NCBI RefSeq assembly: GCF_003254395.2
Contig: NC_037644.1
Span: 8,028,086-8,092,085 of the forward strand
DNA length: 64,000 nt
Direction of reading: 5' to 3'
Source: Apis mellifera
Taxonomy: Eukaryota; Arthropoda; Insecta; Hymenoptera; Apidae
Shown here: one piece after another, positions 27,716 through 41,760 of the stretch
How positions within the stretch are numbered: position 1 is the first letter of the stretch
Layout of the letters: each line of letters opens with the position of its first letter
Position numbers and translations under genes: made by a program
Notes under the pieces: model-generated
The model's input: the letters and a program-made list of their open reading frames with translations, nothing else
Databases searched by the model: none
Told to the model about the DNA's origin: nothing

Positions 27716-29620
27716 ACTTTGAATACCACAAACGCCATACCATTTCACACATCCACATGTACATACATATTATTTTCCAAAAAATCTCTGAAAAAAGATC
27801 TCGACGTCGGATTTAATTCTCCGAAGAGAGCTCTTCGAAATTTTGTTTTGTTCTGTTTTTTTTTTTTTTTAAAGTGGTTGTCTGGAGAAGTCTCTTCAGA
27901 CTCTTTACGCTTTCATAATTAGTCTGACGCATTTCAGACTCTGTTACCGAGGAAAGGATTTTGTCGATGCAGAACTTGTGCAATTAACCCGAGAGTCATT
28001 TTGAATATCCTTTCAAGTTTTAGTTTTTAGGAAGTGGTGTATATTTTCATCGGTACATTGCTCTCTGCGAAAGAACAACACAGAGATATCACCACGTGAT
28101 ATAATAATCTTACAGCAACGTGTAATGTTTTTTTTTTTTTTTTTATATATATACTGAAAGCAACAGAGAGTTGAGAACACGGCCTCTCAGCTAGGAAGCC
28201 TTTCTTTTTTTCTTTTTTTTTTTTTTACCAGATAACTCGTATCTCTCATCGTGAGAATTCGTGTTAATTAGAATTTTCGCTTAACAAGCTGGTTAACTTG
28301 CAAAAAAAAAATATACACTGGAAAGATGTGAAACAAAAGTTAGATAAACGTTGGAACAGGAGGTGACTGTCTCGATATAACGAGGCTACACACAGTGAGA
28401 AGTATTTGATCTTGTGAAACTTTCGTTTGGATCGTGTTATCTCGATTAATATAATTTGTCGTGAAAAATGTGTGAATCGATTTAATCGATCCTTTTGCAT
28501 ATATTAATTGATATCGTAATATTGAGAAAATATATAATCGATTTATTATTCCAGCTTTGAATTTGTTTAAAATTTGTGTAAATTTTCTAGATATTATCTA
28601 TCTTGTTCAAATTCAAAATTTGGTCAAATTTGATCAATCCTTTACTGATATCGTTTTTTAATTATATTATATTTTTTATTGTAAAATATTTTTCTCTGAA
28701 TAAAATTGTATTTGAATCTTCTTTAAATTTACAATATAAGTGAATTTATATTGATTTCTAAGTTCAAATATAAAAGAATGATTTGTTTTATTCTTATAAA
28801 ATTTACCATATAAAGTAAATATATAAGCTTTTTAAATATTATCTTTCAGCACAATATTTAATATAAGCAAGGATAATATGAGTAAGAATATTTTATGCCT
28901 CATATGCATATAATTGTGTAAATAATTCTATTTTAAAAGTTGAATATTATATGTTTTAAATATTGAATCAAATAAAAGAAAATCAAATGATTTTACAATC
29001 TCATTTTTCATTGTACAAGTTAGCAAGTGTTCGATTATTTAATTTTCATTTTCCTTCCTCTTCATGCATTTTTATTATTGCATGTAGCAAAGGATGTGAC
29101 ATTATATTAAAACGTTCGCTATTATGGTATATCATATACGTACGATACTCCAGTTCCTCCTCAGGGACCAGTATCATATATGAAAGCAATTGTTTTTCAA
29201 TTTTCGATTATATATACTATACATGCAAATTTTTTTTTATTCCATCAAGAATATAATAATATTTCCATACAGTAGATATAAAGAGTGGGTACATCTGGGA
29301 ATTTGGTAAATTTTATTTCTGAAATATATCATTCTATATATAAAAAACAATTTTAGTTTTTTAGTTTTCATTTTCTTTATCTCAAGACATAACTAGATGT
29401 GACAAATGATCTACAGGAATGAAAATTTTATTCATAAACCCACAGATTATGTAAGTGTACAGTGTAGGTTTATCCTCTTAGCATTTATTTTAATAATAGG
29501 TTGAAGAATTGTAAAGAAAGCAAATAGAAAATTTTCATATATAAAAATGGTACAGGCTTGTTCATTATTTGCTCTATTTATACATGTTTAAATTACTGAT
29601 AAATATATTTCTATGCAAAT

Positions 29621-30076
29621 ACATATCTTTCTTCTGATATTAATTTTATTTGTATGATATGAATATTACAAATAATTTAAATGAAACTTATGAGGAGAAG
29701 GAGCAGAGAGATTATATTATCTCATAGAAGATTCTTTTCAGCTTAATTTTTTCAGATAGTCAAACAAAAAATTATGAAAAAACTTTTACACAATGTTACA
29801 AATATACGTGAATAAAATTTACATAAAATAAAATTACTAATAATTACTAATACATATTTTTCTTCTGACATTAATTTTATTTATATGATATGAATATTAC
29901 AAATAATTTAAATGAAACTTATGAGAAGAAGGAACAGTAAGATTACATTATCTCATAGAAGATTTTTTTCAGCTTAATTTTTTCAGATAGGCAAATAAAA
30001 AATTGTGAAAAAACTTTTACATAATGTTACAAATATACGTGAATAAAATTTACATAAAATAAAATTACTAATATTC
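29621..30076. repeat. Tandem duplication, 231-bp unit x2
   Basis: Copies begin at 29621 and 29852 with ACATAT(C/T)TTTCTTCTGA and end in ACATAAAATAAAATTACTAA. They are highly similar with scattered substitutions. Confidence 0.88.
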
Positions 30077-31857
30077 TCTAAATTTCAAAACTATGCTATA
30101 CAAAAACTGTAATCGTAACGAATGTTATAAAAATTGTTTGTGCAAGAATTTAATAACAAAATTAATTAAATACCAGAAGGTTCAAGGACCAAGAATATTA
30201 TGCCAATATTTAACACTTTACCTGAGAACGGTGTCGTTAAGAGCACAATAAGACCTCTTCGTCTTCCATTCAACCCTTCATTATTTAAGTTTATGCAAGG
30301 ATTTAATTAACAGTTACGCTACCAACCCTGCTCCCATATTTCTGTATAATTTAACGTTATAATAAGATTTCTTATCAACTCTTATAAAACAGATCTTGTT
30401 AATTGCTTTGTTAAGAATATTGCAGCCATAAATGCCAACAAATTTCTTCTGAGAATCTTTCTTCTAGTTCTATCCATTAAAAAAAAAAAATTCATTACAA
30501 ATTGACAAAATAAACATGGAGAAAAATACAAGATCACAGAATTCAATACTATATCACATTTAATAGAATCAAAGTAGAATCCATCATTTTATCATTCATC
30601 AAAAAATTAAAAAAGGAACCTGGTTTACATTTTTATTTAAAATATTGTTGTTATTTAACAACTTGTTCGAAGATTAAAAAGAAAAACTAGTTTTTTCCCC
30701 ACTTCCTCCAAGCAAAATAACCATTATCCAATTTACTAATCACGCTTCCTTGGGAGCAACGTATGCGTGCTGCACGCAAATCGACTCCTCGGCTATCTCA
30801 GAGGATCAGCTGGATCTTTAAAATTCAATTACCCTTGAACAGGAACCGGTGTAGGATAATGTGCGGATATTCAGTGTAGATGTTCGAACAAGAACTTATT
30901 CGCGATAATGCGATTGTAAACGTGACTTCTTGTTTTCCTTCAGATAAGAGAATTTTCGAGTTGTCGAATTGCTACTTTTGAAAATATCGAAAAGGGAGAA
31001 TGGATTTTTGTGAAATGAAATACGAAAATAAAATATTCTTTTCTCCATAAATTTTTCTCTTTAACAAGATATTTTAGTTATATATTTTAATTCGTAAATA
31101 TAAATTTTTAGAAATATATGATTCTAAAAATTTATGATGATTAAAATTTTCTTTTTTTTTATAATTTCAAATAATTATTCGATATTTCTCATAAGGCATT
31201 TATGTAAATTTAATTACAAAAAGCTGGTGAAAATACGGTTCATTAATAACAAAAGGGATCTACCCTTTATTTATAACACCAGAAATGCAGCTGTTTAGTG
31301 AAGCGTTCCCCTCTTGTTTAAATTTCTTATTTGTTGCATCATCGTTATTTTTAGAATTACGACTTTGTTATTCATTTTGAATTAATTTTATTCGTTTAAA
31401 AATTCTTGAAATATCAAATTTCAAGTTTTTGGTGATTTTTATTAAAATAATTATCAAAGAATCATCGTTAATATTATCATTATATCGAATCATTTAATCA
31501 TTTAACGTTCGTATTATTATAAAATATATTCATTTGATCACTTAATTTTTATTAAACATATTATTAGAAATTATTGCAAATTATTTATTTTTAATCTAAT
31601 CTTTTCCAAATGAGATTTAACAATTCAAAGAAATTATGTACATAGATTAAAAACATTTAACATCAAATTGTGTAATTTCAAATTTAAAGTAGAATGGAAC
31701 TCCATTATCCTTGTTACTCTTTCAATTTCTATCCTTTTTATTTTAATTTATTTATTTTCTACAGAATAAAGAATAGTATTTAAAAAAAAATTCTAAGCAA
31801 GGATCGAAATGTCAAATAAACCTGAATATTTAAATTAAATTCCAGTGTAAAAAAACA

Positions 31858-32335
31858 AATAAGTAAACAAAACTTGTTTATTTTTTACTTTACCGAGCGA
31901 GCAAAAGGAAATCAATATTCAAATTAAAATACCAAAATAAATACTCAAAATAAAACGTTATTACTTTGATAAAAATTATAAGATTCCATATCCAGCTATC
32001 ATTGAAGATTTCAAATTCAAATAAATAAGTAAACAAAACTTTTTTATTTTTTACTTTATCGAGCGAGCAAAAGGAAATCAATATTCAAATTAAAATACCA
32101 AAATAAATACTCAAAATAAAAAGTTATTACTTTGATAAAAATTATAAGATTCCATATCCAGCTATCATTGAAGATTTCAAATTCAAATAAATAAGTAAAC
32201 AAAACTTTTTTATTTTTTACTTTATCGAGCGAGCAAAAGGAAATCAATATTCAAATTAAAATACCTTCCAAAATAAAAAGTTATTACTTTGATAAAAATT
32301 ATGATTCCACAACTATCATTGAAAATTTCAAAACT
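31858..32335. repeat. Tandem array, 166-bp unit, about 2.9 copies
   Basis: Copies begin at 31858, 32024 and 32190 with AATAAGTAAACAAAACTT. The first two are nearly identical, including the encoded 63-codon minus-strand frame, while the third has lost internal segments and decays at its end. Each unit contains TCGAGCGAGCAAAAGG (CCGAGCGAGC in copy 1). Identical reading frames in the two copies reflect recent duplication and do not indicate a gene. Confidence 0.9.
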
Positions 32336-33559
32336 TTTTTAATTCAGAATTTTATCTGATACTTTTTTTAATATCAATAATACTGAATTTTAGATCGATT
32401 CAAATGGACCACCCTGTATAAATATAATTTAAAAAATATATTTTACACAAATATATGATAAAATTAATTCATCATTAAAATACATTGATTCAATGCATAC
32501 TTTCGATTCCAAACCTCGAATAATTTCAAAAATAATTTGATCATCCATTATTATATATAATTGTATATAAATTTGTATATATAATTTGTATATTGTTAAT
32601 ATAAATTTAAAATATATATTATAAAAATATAAATTTGTATATATATTATTGTATATTATTATATATAAATAAATAAATACATAAATAATTTAAGAAAGAT
32701 CTGGAGAAAAATATGCAAGCAACGATTAATCAGAATTGGAAAAGCAAAATGGGTTGAATTCAACGTAACCAATCATTTTGCCGTGTTATTTCAATGATAT
32801 CAGGAAACACCCGACCGCTAAAATTTGTATAAACACACAACCACCATCGACAATACTGCAATTTGGTTAACCTCCGCTCGACCGCCACTCGACCTCTGTC
32901 GACCATTCAAACCGTTCAATCGTAGGCGAAGATCGATGCACGAATTCTGGAGGAGGAACCGTGTGTGGCCAATTCTAGGCCACGTATCAATTTTTATTTA
33001 CCAGGGGATCGTTCGCAATGTGATTAATATTCCTCTGCTAATTAATATTGGCAACTAATATTACTTTGTATAAAATTTAAATTTTCGATAATTTATGTGA
33101 AAAAGTGGCTTTCATAATTCTTCGAAATTTTTATACAAGAAATATTATATAAATAGGAAACGATGGCCAAGTATTCAAGTATACACTCGAATATTTCTAA
33201 TATATTATATTACTTTATTTTAATAAATGAAAATAAATCGATCCATGCTCTTTTAAAATATCCTTGACTCGAATACAAACACTTGAAACAACACTTTGTG
33301 AATATAAAAATATTAAATTATAATATTAAATATTTTATTGAATATAAAAGCAAGAAGTATTAATTTTCAAGTTTGTGACGAAAATTTAATTTTACTTGCT
33401 TTACTAAAAAAAAGAACATGTAAGATTAATATAATATTATTTATAATTATTATAATTAATTTAATACAATAATTTATTTATTAATAATATATTTATAATT
33501 AATTTAATATAATTTCCATTCTTCAGATTCAATTTTTCTTTTTCAACATCATCGTCTCG

Positions 33560-33960
33560 CTTCGAAGGCATTCTTTTCTCTTTCTCCATCATATCTCCAT
33601 CCTTGTTTCAGAGACGCGTGAAAAATGAAACGCGCCACGAAGTTCGAACTACTTCGATGGACACAAAAATTGTCTTCCAGCATCCCGAAACGAAGCGTGT
33701 CGAGAATTTCCTTCGATGCCTCATTGCAAGAGGGCGCACTCTCGAAAATGAGATTGCTGGGAAGGGAAAGGGGAGGAGATAGGCTCGCGAATTGGTACAC
33801 GTCTCGGTCCTTTTCAGAATTCGCGGATAAAGCGTGCAGTCTCGGAAATTCGTGCGAGGAGGCGGCTCGTCTGAATCGGGAAAAAAAGGGGCGCAATCCA
33901 CTTGGAAGGACGGAGAAATTGAGAGAGAGAGAGAGAGAGAGCTCGAATGGAGGGATGATT
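33560..33960. other. GC-rich island in intron 2
   Basis: A CpG-containing 400-bp block with three overlapping open frames of 97-117 codons on opposite strands, which is typical of stop-poor composition. A good acceptor-like sequence (CCTTGTTTCAG) ends at 33611 on the plus strand, but the following in-frame TGA breaks coding continuity into the ATG at 33625. It ends in a (GA)10 run. It may be regulatory or part of a non-coding RNA. Confidence 0.35.
33921..33941. repeat. (GA)10 microsatellite
   Basis: Uninterrupted GA dinucleotides within a GC-rich island. Confidence 0.95.
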
Positions 33961-36955
33961 TTTTTAAATTCAGCTTAAAGAGGGGACGCCATATTTTTTG
34001 AAATATTAAAAATGTTGGAGCGATGTCTATCTGTGCGATTTTAAATAATGAAATAAATTTTAATGGTGGAAAAAATGTGTAAAAAATAATAATAAAAATA
34101 TATATATAAGTAATTTTTATTTGACAAATAATATGATGAATTAAATAATGGATTTTAGAATATATTAAAATATATTGAGATATTGTAATATTGGATTTAA
34201 AAATTAATGAATATAATAAAATAATATTATTCTTCGTTGATGATGGATTTTATGTTCTCATTTTTATTTCAGACGATTATATACGAAATATTCTCACAAA
34301 TTAAAATTTTTCTTCTTCGATTTATATTTTAATGCTCAGAGAATAAAATTTGTTTCATTTTTTCGTATACTTATATATCCTTCATCGTGTTATCACATTT
34401 AATTTTTATTTTAATCGTATAAGATGAAGTTTTCATTGTATGTTTGAAAATCATGTTTTTCGAAAATTAGGATGAAATGAGTGAGAAATTTTCATCGATG
34501 ATGAATTTTAATTTAAAATATTCAAATGTATCGAGTTTCATATCCCAATTTTCTCTTCCAGCTTGTTGTTACAATAAAATCAAAAACGAAATTTTCAAAA
34601 GTTGCAAGATTTAATTTTGAACTTTTAATAACGAAATGTTTCTTTTCCTGACTGAAATAAATTTTAAGAAAGCATAATAATTAAAAGAATTCATCGTTGA
34701 TTTTCGAGTTTATTTCGAATATTTTGGTTTTTAAAAATATTCCATCAAGCTTTTGTTCCGGGATAATCTAAATAATTAAACGGAATTAAATGGGACGAAG
34801 AACGATCAATAATCTTAAACAGAAAGTTTACGACCTATTTCGAATTGGCACGATCATCTGTGCTGATCTGTGAGAAAGAGAAGAACCTGCAGAAATTTAA
34901 CCACTGTTGTTCTCCCTGTCACCATATCATCCTTGCTTGGCAGACTTTCATTTTTTAAACACTGATTGCATTCGATTCTTTTCAATCAACATGACTTCCA
35001 AGAAATAAGATTTCTTACTAAAACGAAAATTATCCACTCGAAAATTTTGAAAATTTCCATTTCGATTTTCTATCGATCGATAATTAATAGCAATAATGTC
35101 TCTTAATATCTACAATTTAATTATACGATTAAATTTAATAATATAAAACAGAGAATTTTATAATAATTTTGAAGTGAAATTCATGTGCGTTTGCTTTCTT
35201 TGAACGAAGATATCGAGTCGATGATTCAATATCGAATGAATCACAATCGATAAATTTCTCAGGTATGTGCCTCATTAACTGAAAATAGATTGAAAGCATC
35301 GTAATGACGACACAAGCTGGAAGTCATTCAAGTCCTAGCTATTCTTAACCATATCTAAACAATAATCTCGAAATATTGTATTGTACGATTGATCTTCTAA
35401 GCTTTTATACATTTACTTTTTTTTTTTTTTTTTAAATTATCCGATTATTTGTCACTTTACAACGAGACTCAAGGGTAAAAAGTTTCTTCTGGAATGCCAT
35501 TTATTATAATATTTTCTCCTCAGTTTTCTATTTACAATTATTCTTTATATATATATTCTACTTGGTGGATTCAAAATTATTCCAAGTGGAATGCATTTCA
35601 TTCAGCAGAGAACTAGTTTCATAATTGAAATTTTAAAAGTGGAATATTTATCTTTGTATTTACAATCTCAACTTTCGTCGCAATAATTTTTCCCAATAAA
35701 TTCTATCAACATATTATCGAATATTATATTATTCTTCATTAATTTTCGAATCTAGAAATTAAATATTCAAGATTTCAAAATCCTGAAAAGAGTTTATTTT
35801 TTCAAAGAGAAATACTTTCTATTCGAATATCAATAAATTTCTTTAAATTCATTTTTTACATTTGGCTCGAGAAATTAAACATTAAATAATAACTGGATTA
35901 AAATAAATCCAATTAGATTCATATATATACACACTTTATCTACGTTTCAAGAATTTTCTCAATCGTGACCCGGATTATACATTATTATTCAAATTTATCG
36001 AATCGTGAGTTTCACAATGGAAATGAAAAAAAAAATAGAAAGAGATATCGAAGAGCGTTATCGAAGATTCTTTCGAAAGTTCACAGACCCGCTATCACAT
36101 CGAGGAATTAAAAGAAAAAAAGAGGAACGTTACGACCTTCGATCTCGATAAATCAACCGTTAAACGTGCGAATCCTCGTACAATTCAGATAAATTGTCCC
36201 GATGGGTGAAACATACCTCTAACGTTAGAATTCCAATCTGCCGGTGGTGCCACTCCAAATTATTGGATTATTGATACACATGCAGGATATTCTGGTATCG
36301 ATGGACAGAGATAAAGTTGGTCGTGGCGAGAATGGAATCAAATTGTTCGATTTGAGGTTATGTTTCCTTTTTTCTTTTTTTTGAGAAAATAATCAAAGTG
36401 AGCGAATTAATTTTATATTTGTGTATCTATAACCTATATATATTTATACTGTGTGTTAACAATAAAGTCTAAATTCTATTATTTTATATATTATATTATT
36501 ATTTTTTATTATATATATATATTATATTATAATATTATTATATTATATTATTATTTTATTCTATTCGATATTCTGAATTCAATATTTTTCCACAATGTGC
36601 AGGCAAAGATTGGAGAAACGAAATGATATGTCGATTTGAGGTTATGTAATTTAATTCTTCTAACATTTACCATCGATTAAACAAAGTTTGGATTACGGAC
36701 GATATTTGTTTATTGGAATAGGAATATTTCGTATATCTCTCAATTAAAACTTGTCAATTTCGTATAACTTTCGAAAAAAAAAAAAAAACCACATCCAATG
36801 TTTTCGAAACGAGGCACAAAAATAAATATCATATGCTCTCGAAAATTCGACATGAGAGAAAGTGTCAAATGCAATAGAGCCGTCTCGTGTTTCTTGTCAT
36901 ATTGATGCTTTCCAAAGCTTTTTTTTCTTTTTTTTTTTTATTTTCCAGCTGCATC

Positions 36956-36983
36956 GGTTAGGTTAGGTTAGGTTAGGTTAGGT
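36956..36983. repeat. Interstitial (GGTTA)n telomere-type repeat
   Basis: Five GGTTA units plus GGT match the TTAGG telomere motif of most insects. The array is only 28 bp and surrounded by ordinary sequence, so it is interstitial and not a chromosome end. Single GGTTAGG motifs also occur near 23.9, 45.6 and 51.0 kb. Confidence 0.85.
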
Positions 36984-38800
36984 CGAGTAGGCTAGGTCAT
37001 GTTCTCGAGAAATTCGTGCAACCTGCTGCCTCGTTTTTCACTCCGCCTTTGAAATTTTTAAATTCACCAGAAACACTCTGTCTCGAATATTCAACGTTGC
37101 CTCTCTCTACGAATCTAAGAAATTTATCCACAGATAGATTAATTGGTAGATCGAAAATTATTCTTCACTTCTTCAATCAATATTGCATTTTTTTTTAGAT
37201 TATTTTTGAAAAATTGGAAAACAAGGATAATTGTAATTGCTTGATCAAATTTTCTTATTTAAATCTTTTTTAAAATAATCATAGAAAGTGTCAAAGAAGC
37301 AACGATTAATAAGAATTTAATGAAATAAAAGTTTTGTCACGGTATGAAAAGCATTAAATTTCTGATATTGAAAAATTGGATAAATAATTTGGCTTAAAAT
37401 TTTTCTTTTATTCTTCCAAAGGGAGGAAAAAATAATTAAATTTCTTCTCAATAACAAACATAAATTATTCAATTTTTAAATTTGCTTAATATGAATATTG
37501 TTCAGACAAGCTACTTTTATGCCTTACTCGTTTTACCTCGAATATAATTCAAGAAGTACGTGATATTTCTCATAGCCTCTTCACGTCTCTTCGATCTTCC
37601 ACGTATCCCCAAAGTGTGTACAGGATGTTAATACATTCGTGGAACAATATTCTGAGAGAAATTTCGTGCCGCTTCATCTAATGCAAACTTCAATTGTGCA
37701 TGACTCAATAAACAAGCATTGACATTTTTGCATATCGACCTTTCGACCTCCGGAATACAGAGCTTTCAAACGTAATAAATACATTAACGTGTAAACATAT
37801 ATATATAAGAATATCGAATTATAAATTATAACCTCTTCTTGATTGATTAAAATTCGCATTGTTATGAAAATTATATACGAATCTTATTATTTGATCTCTC
37901 CGACTGGTGAAGGTAAAATATTCCTTCCAATTTAAATAAACCGCCATGTATTATGTACCTCCAGTTTCAATGAACCTGGCTAAATATAGTGACAGCAATG
38001 AATAATTTAATCTAGATCTAACATTGCCTGTCCTTAGCTTCCAATTAAATAGAATAGATTGGCTTACTTGAAAACGTAAATCGATCTTGGAATTATTTTC
38101 ACTTCACAATTTCTCCTATATTTATATATTTTTATTTTTGCGTGTAATCAATTTACATTTATACGATAAATATGAGTGTGATCACACTTTGATATTCGCT
38201 TTTTTATTCGCAGCAGAATATTAAAAAGATGTACGAATATTTGTAATTTGTAACTTGTACACCATTAATTTTCGAAAATGATAAAATTGGACAGAGATAT
38301 AATTTTAATCTTGACGAATGAAATAAAAGGACGTGTTTTAATTAAATTCTTTTAACGTGGAAACGTTTCCATTCAATTTTGAAAATTAATTAAAATTAAG
38401 TGAAATCGTCAGTTATGTAAAATTAAAAATGCGTTATCGGTGACCTCAATCGGTACTTTTACAAAACGAAACAAATTCATAACGAAAATATATAAAGGTA
38501 TACATTATTCTTATTAAAACCACATTTTAATAATCCTTCCTTTTATATATCACGAGACATCATTCATCGACACTTGATATATATTTTAATAATATATAAA
38601 TAAATAAATATATATAAAATAAATATTATTATATAATAAATATTATATAAATATTATTTATATATAATATTATATAAATAATATATATAAATAGTAATAA
38701 ATAATATCATCGATGCAGTAATATATTAAAAAAATTCATAATTTATCGATTTCTTTCAAATCGTAGATCGAACCGTTTCAGAAATACGATATATTTTTTC

Positions 38801-38812
38801 AAAGATGGCGGC
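38801..38812 (+). promoter_or_regulatory. TISU / YY1-like initiator element
   Basis: AAAGATGGCGGC matches 11 of 12 positions of the known TISU consensus, which couples transcription start with translation start in genes having very short 5' UTRs. A pyrimidine-rich TTTTTTC stretch precedes it. The match is direct; its activity is inferred. Confidence 0.4.
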
Positions 38813-38918
38813 GGATACGATACGGGACCCTCACGAAAATCCAGATTATATAGTGGACAACACAACAAGATGGTGGAAACACGTCCGACTGACCAATAAT
38901 TTGATAGACTCGTATTAG
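38805..38918 (+). CDS. Candidate 37-aa small protein with TISU-type start
   Basis: A short complete ORF begins at ATG 38805 and ends at TAG 38916-38918. The peptide begins MAADTIRDPHENPDYIVDNT and ends with NNLIDSY. It is hydrophilic, with two adjacent tryptophans and no signal peptide or membrane helix. The start lies in AAAGATGGCGGC, differing at one position from the TISU initiator consensus SAASATGGCGGC, which is also a YY1-type element. It is the start of a GC-richer island just after a long AT repeat tract, and AATAAA occurs at 39181-39186. It lies in intron 1 on the opposite strand to the host gene. No family was recognised. It could equally be a first exon, an upstream ORF or chance; the minus strand is open across the same stretch. 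Confidence 0.33.
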   Translation: MAADTIRDPHENPDYIVDNTTRWWKHVRLTNNLIDSY

Positions 38919-41441
38919 CCTGAATTCCGACAATCCAGTTAGCTACCCTAACCCTGATCCAGCCTCGTCCTGAATTTAAAGCAATTGACGCGAACTGGAA
39001 CACGCTGTGATAAACTAACGTTTCCGATAGGCTTCCTAAGAACAGGTCGAACCAACCCATCCTATGGAAAACTGTGCAATGCCCGCAGGCAATGACTCGG
39101 TCGGTAAATAATCGAAATTCGAGATTTCTTTATCTACTCTCTTTCTATCTCTTTCGAGTCGATAATTCCGGATTAAAATAAATAAAATTCGAAGAAAAGA
39201 GACAGATGAAAGAAAGATTTACGGATAAAGAAGAACGTAGAGAGAAATTTTGTTTGAAAATTTTATCTGATTGATTATTATTAAGAATTGCGTTTACGGG
39301 ATTAAAAATATTTTCACTCACGTTGAAATGAGCTTATTGTTAGTTTTACGTTTTTTATTTTTATCGAATTGAATAGCGGAATATTCTAGCGCAGGATAAG
39401 ATTTTTACGAACAGGAATGGAGCTTAAACGAAGATTTACCTTTAAATGTCACAAATGTATTATACTTTTAATGTTTTCTGCTTTTTTTCTTATATATGTA
39501 CGTAGATTAATAAAATTTATGTAAAAAGTTTTCCTTTTATTTTTTAAAAAATAATGATGTTTTATTTTTATATGAATTTAAAAATCAGTATAGGTTAAGT
39601 AATTATAGCAATAAATCAATTGATATTTTATATAACTTGTGGAAATTTATATTTTAAGCAAAAAATATAAAGAGTATCGAGATTGAATATTTTCGAAACG
39701 ATTGTATATCAATCTTCTATCGATAATTTATTGATAACAAATGATGCACAATGTTGCTTATGATATAAAATATAAAAATTATAAAAATAATTTTTGATTG
39801 TCAATCTTTCAATTGTCAAAATTTTAATGACATCATGATATCATAATTGCAATTTTATAAGATTGTTTAAACTCTAATTAAATTAAGAATTACTTAAAAC
39901 TGATATTTGATGTATTTAAAAAATTTAATTCAATCTTAAATAATCTTGAACAAAAGAAAACAAAAAAACATCATTTTACTAAAATTTAGACAAGTTACAA
40001 AAAGAAAATATTTAAGACGACATCGTAGAAGCAGAGAATATTATTTTGATTTTTCTTTCTTTATTTTATATCCCTTTATTTATTATTATTTTTATTTAAT
40101 TTGATATCACGAAATTAAATCCATAATTTCATTCGATGAATCCAAATATATATATATGTGTTAACTTTTATAATTTTATATCAATACAATAATTAATTTA
40201 ATTAAATCATTTTCAATCAACTCTCCTTGTTTTAAGAAATGATAAAAGTAAAACTCTCTTATACAACTGTCCAATATATAAATATATATACATATATCAT
40301 TCTGAGAATGCTGAATTTTATAAATAAATATCAGAATCGTTCAAAGTTCATTTCTCTTACTTCCCTCTGAACTTTGTACAACAAATGTCAACCCAAGTTA
40401 TACGAACACATTATTGTTTCCCGCTCAAATCGTCCGATTCATATTTGATATTCGAGAGTAAACGAAACACGGGGAATAATAATGGAAGATTACGTACTCG
40501 CGTGGCAAAATTTTCCTATTTTTCTTCTAAAAATGTTTGTCCAAGAATCAGGGAAGAATATGAAGATAATTTGCGTTTAAATGGTTTCTGCTTCGAAACG
40601 GATCGTTCGACGACGACGACATAACACGAACGAGGAGAACGAAAGGTGAGGTATGAATTTTTAATTCCACGATAAGCCCCATACGTGGAAAGCGGAATTA
40701 TTGCGACTTGTGTAATTAAAAAAATGAAAAAAAATCTGAAAGGAGGAAATACAAAATTCTACTTCGATTTTCGCAAACACGAAACGAAACTAAAAAATAA
40801 AATTTTTAATTTTATGATCAAAAAGATCAAAATGATCGAATGGTGAGAAATTTAATCACGTTTTGATACAAATAACATAAAAAAAAATGTTATTCTTTTA
40901 AAAAATATTTTTGGATAATATTATGCAGATTTCTATAAACGAAAGCTATTAGAAAAATATCGTAAAGAAATTCTTTTTTATAATAGGAAAAATTAAATAA
41001 TCGATACTAATATTTCCATCAGATTCTTTTCAAAGAAATTCACTTTTTTTTCTCTTTTTATCACAGATAAAAAATTTTTGTTAATCGGAAAGAAATAGAA
41101 AAGGAATCTTTGAATAACGATTAATTGATTAAAGGAATGTTATTTGAACAGATTATTTATTGATAAATACACAATGAATTTATGATTCAAAAAAATTTAC
41201 GATTCTTCCTTTTCTCGATTAGAAAGGTGATAAAACTTTCAGTTTTTTAATCACCACCTCGAGTCTGAATTTATTTGGTGGGTAAACAGATCATGTCAGT
41301 TAAATTATGGAACGTGTTAAAATTTGTCGTGGCAAGTGTATGACGAATAACTCGAGTAGCAAAACTTTTGATACCACATGTACTTTAATCAGGTCACCAG
41401 ATTTCTATACCTTCTCTTTTCGTCTTCTTTAGAAACTGCAT

Positions 41442-41458
41442 ACACACACACACACACA
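41442..41458. repeat. (AC)8 microsatellite
   Basis: Uninterrupted AC dinucleotides. Confidence 0.93.
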
Positions 41459-41760
41459 TAAATATACACACATATATATAGCACACTCCTCTTGAATATT
41501 TTCTGCAAATCTAGACATCAGCATTTCTCGCAGCAAACTAACCGATGTTATGCCGTTAATATTCGAATATGATTCAAGATTCAAGATTCTTGCATCGAGC
41601 AGTTTTTGCTTGAAAAGAAGCGCTCGTGTAACGATTTTTAAGAATCGAGATCTATCTGGAATTAAAATAATCACTCCTTAATTACGTTTCTTGTGTTTCA
41701 CTATTTTATTCCTCAGTGATTGAAGAGTAATTGAACACAGAGTGTAATATAAATGTGTAT

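Noticed and set aside
31890..32247. Two identical 63-codon ORFs on the minus strand
   Set aside because: They are the same frame in two copies of a 166-bp tandem unit; the peptide is AT-driven (Phe, Ile, Leu) and the third copy breaks it.
33549..33978. Overlapping ORFs of 97-117 codons on both strands
   Set aside because: Mutually exclusive frames in a stop-poor GC island. The plus-strand one ends in a translated GA microsatellite, and a stop separates its ATG from the upstream acceptor.
36956..36983. Chromosome end
   Set aside because: The telomere-type repeat is only 28 bp and lies within continuous unique sequence.
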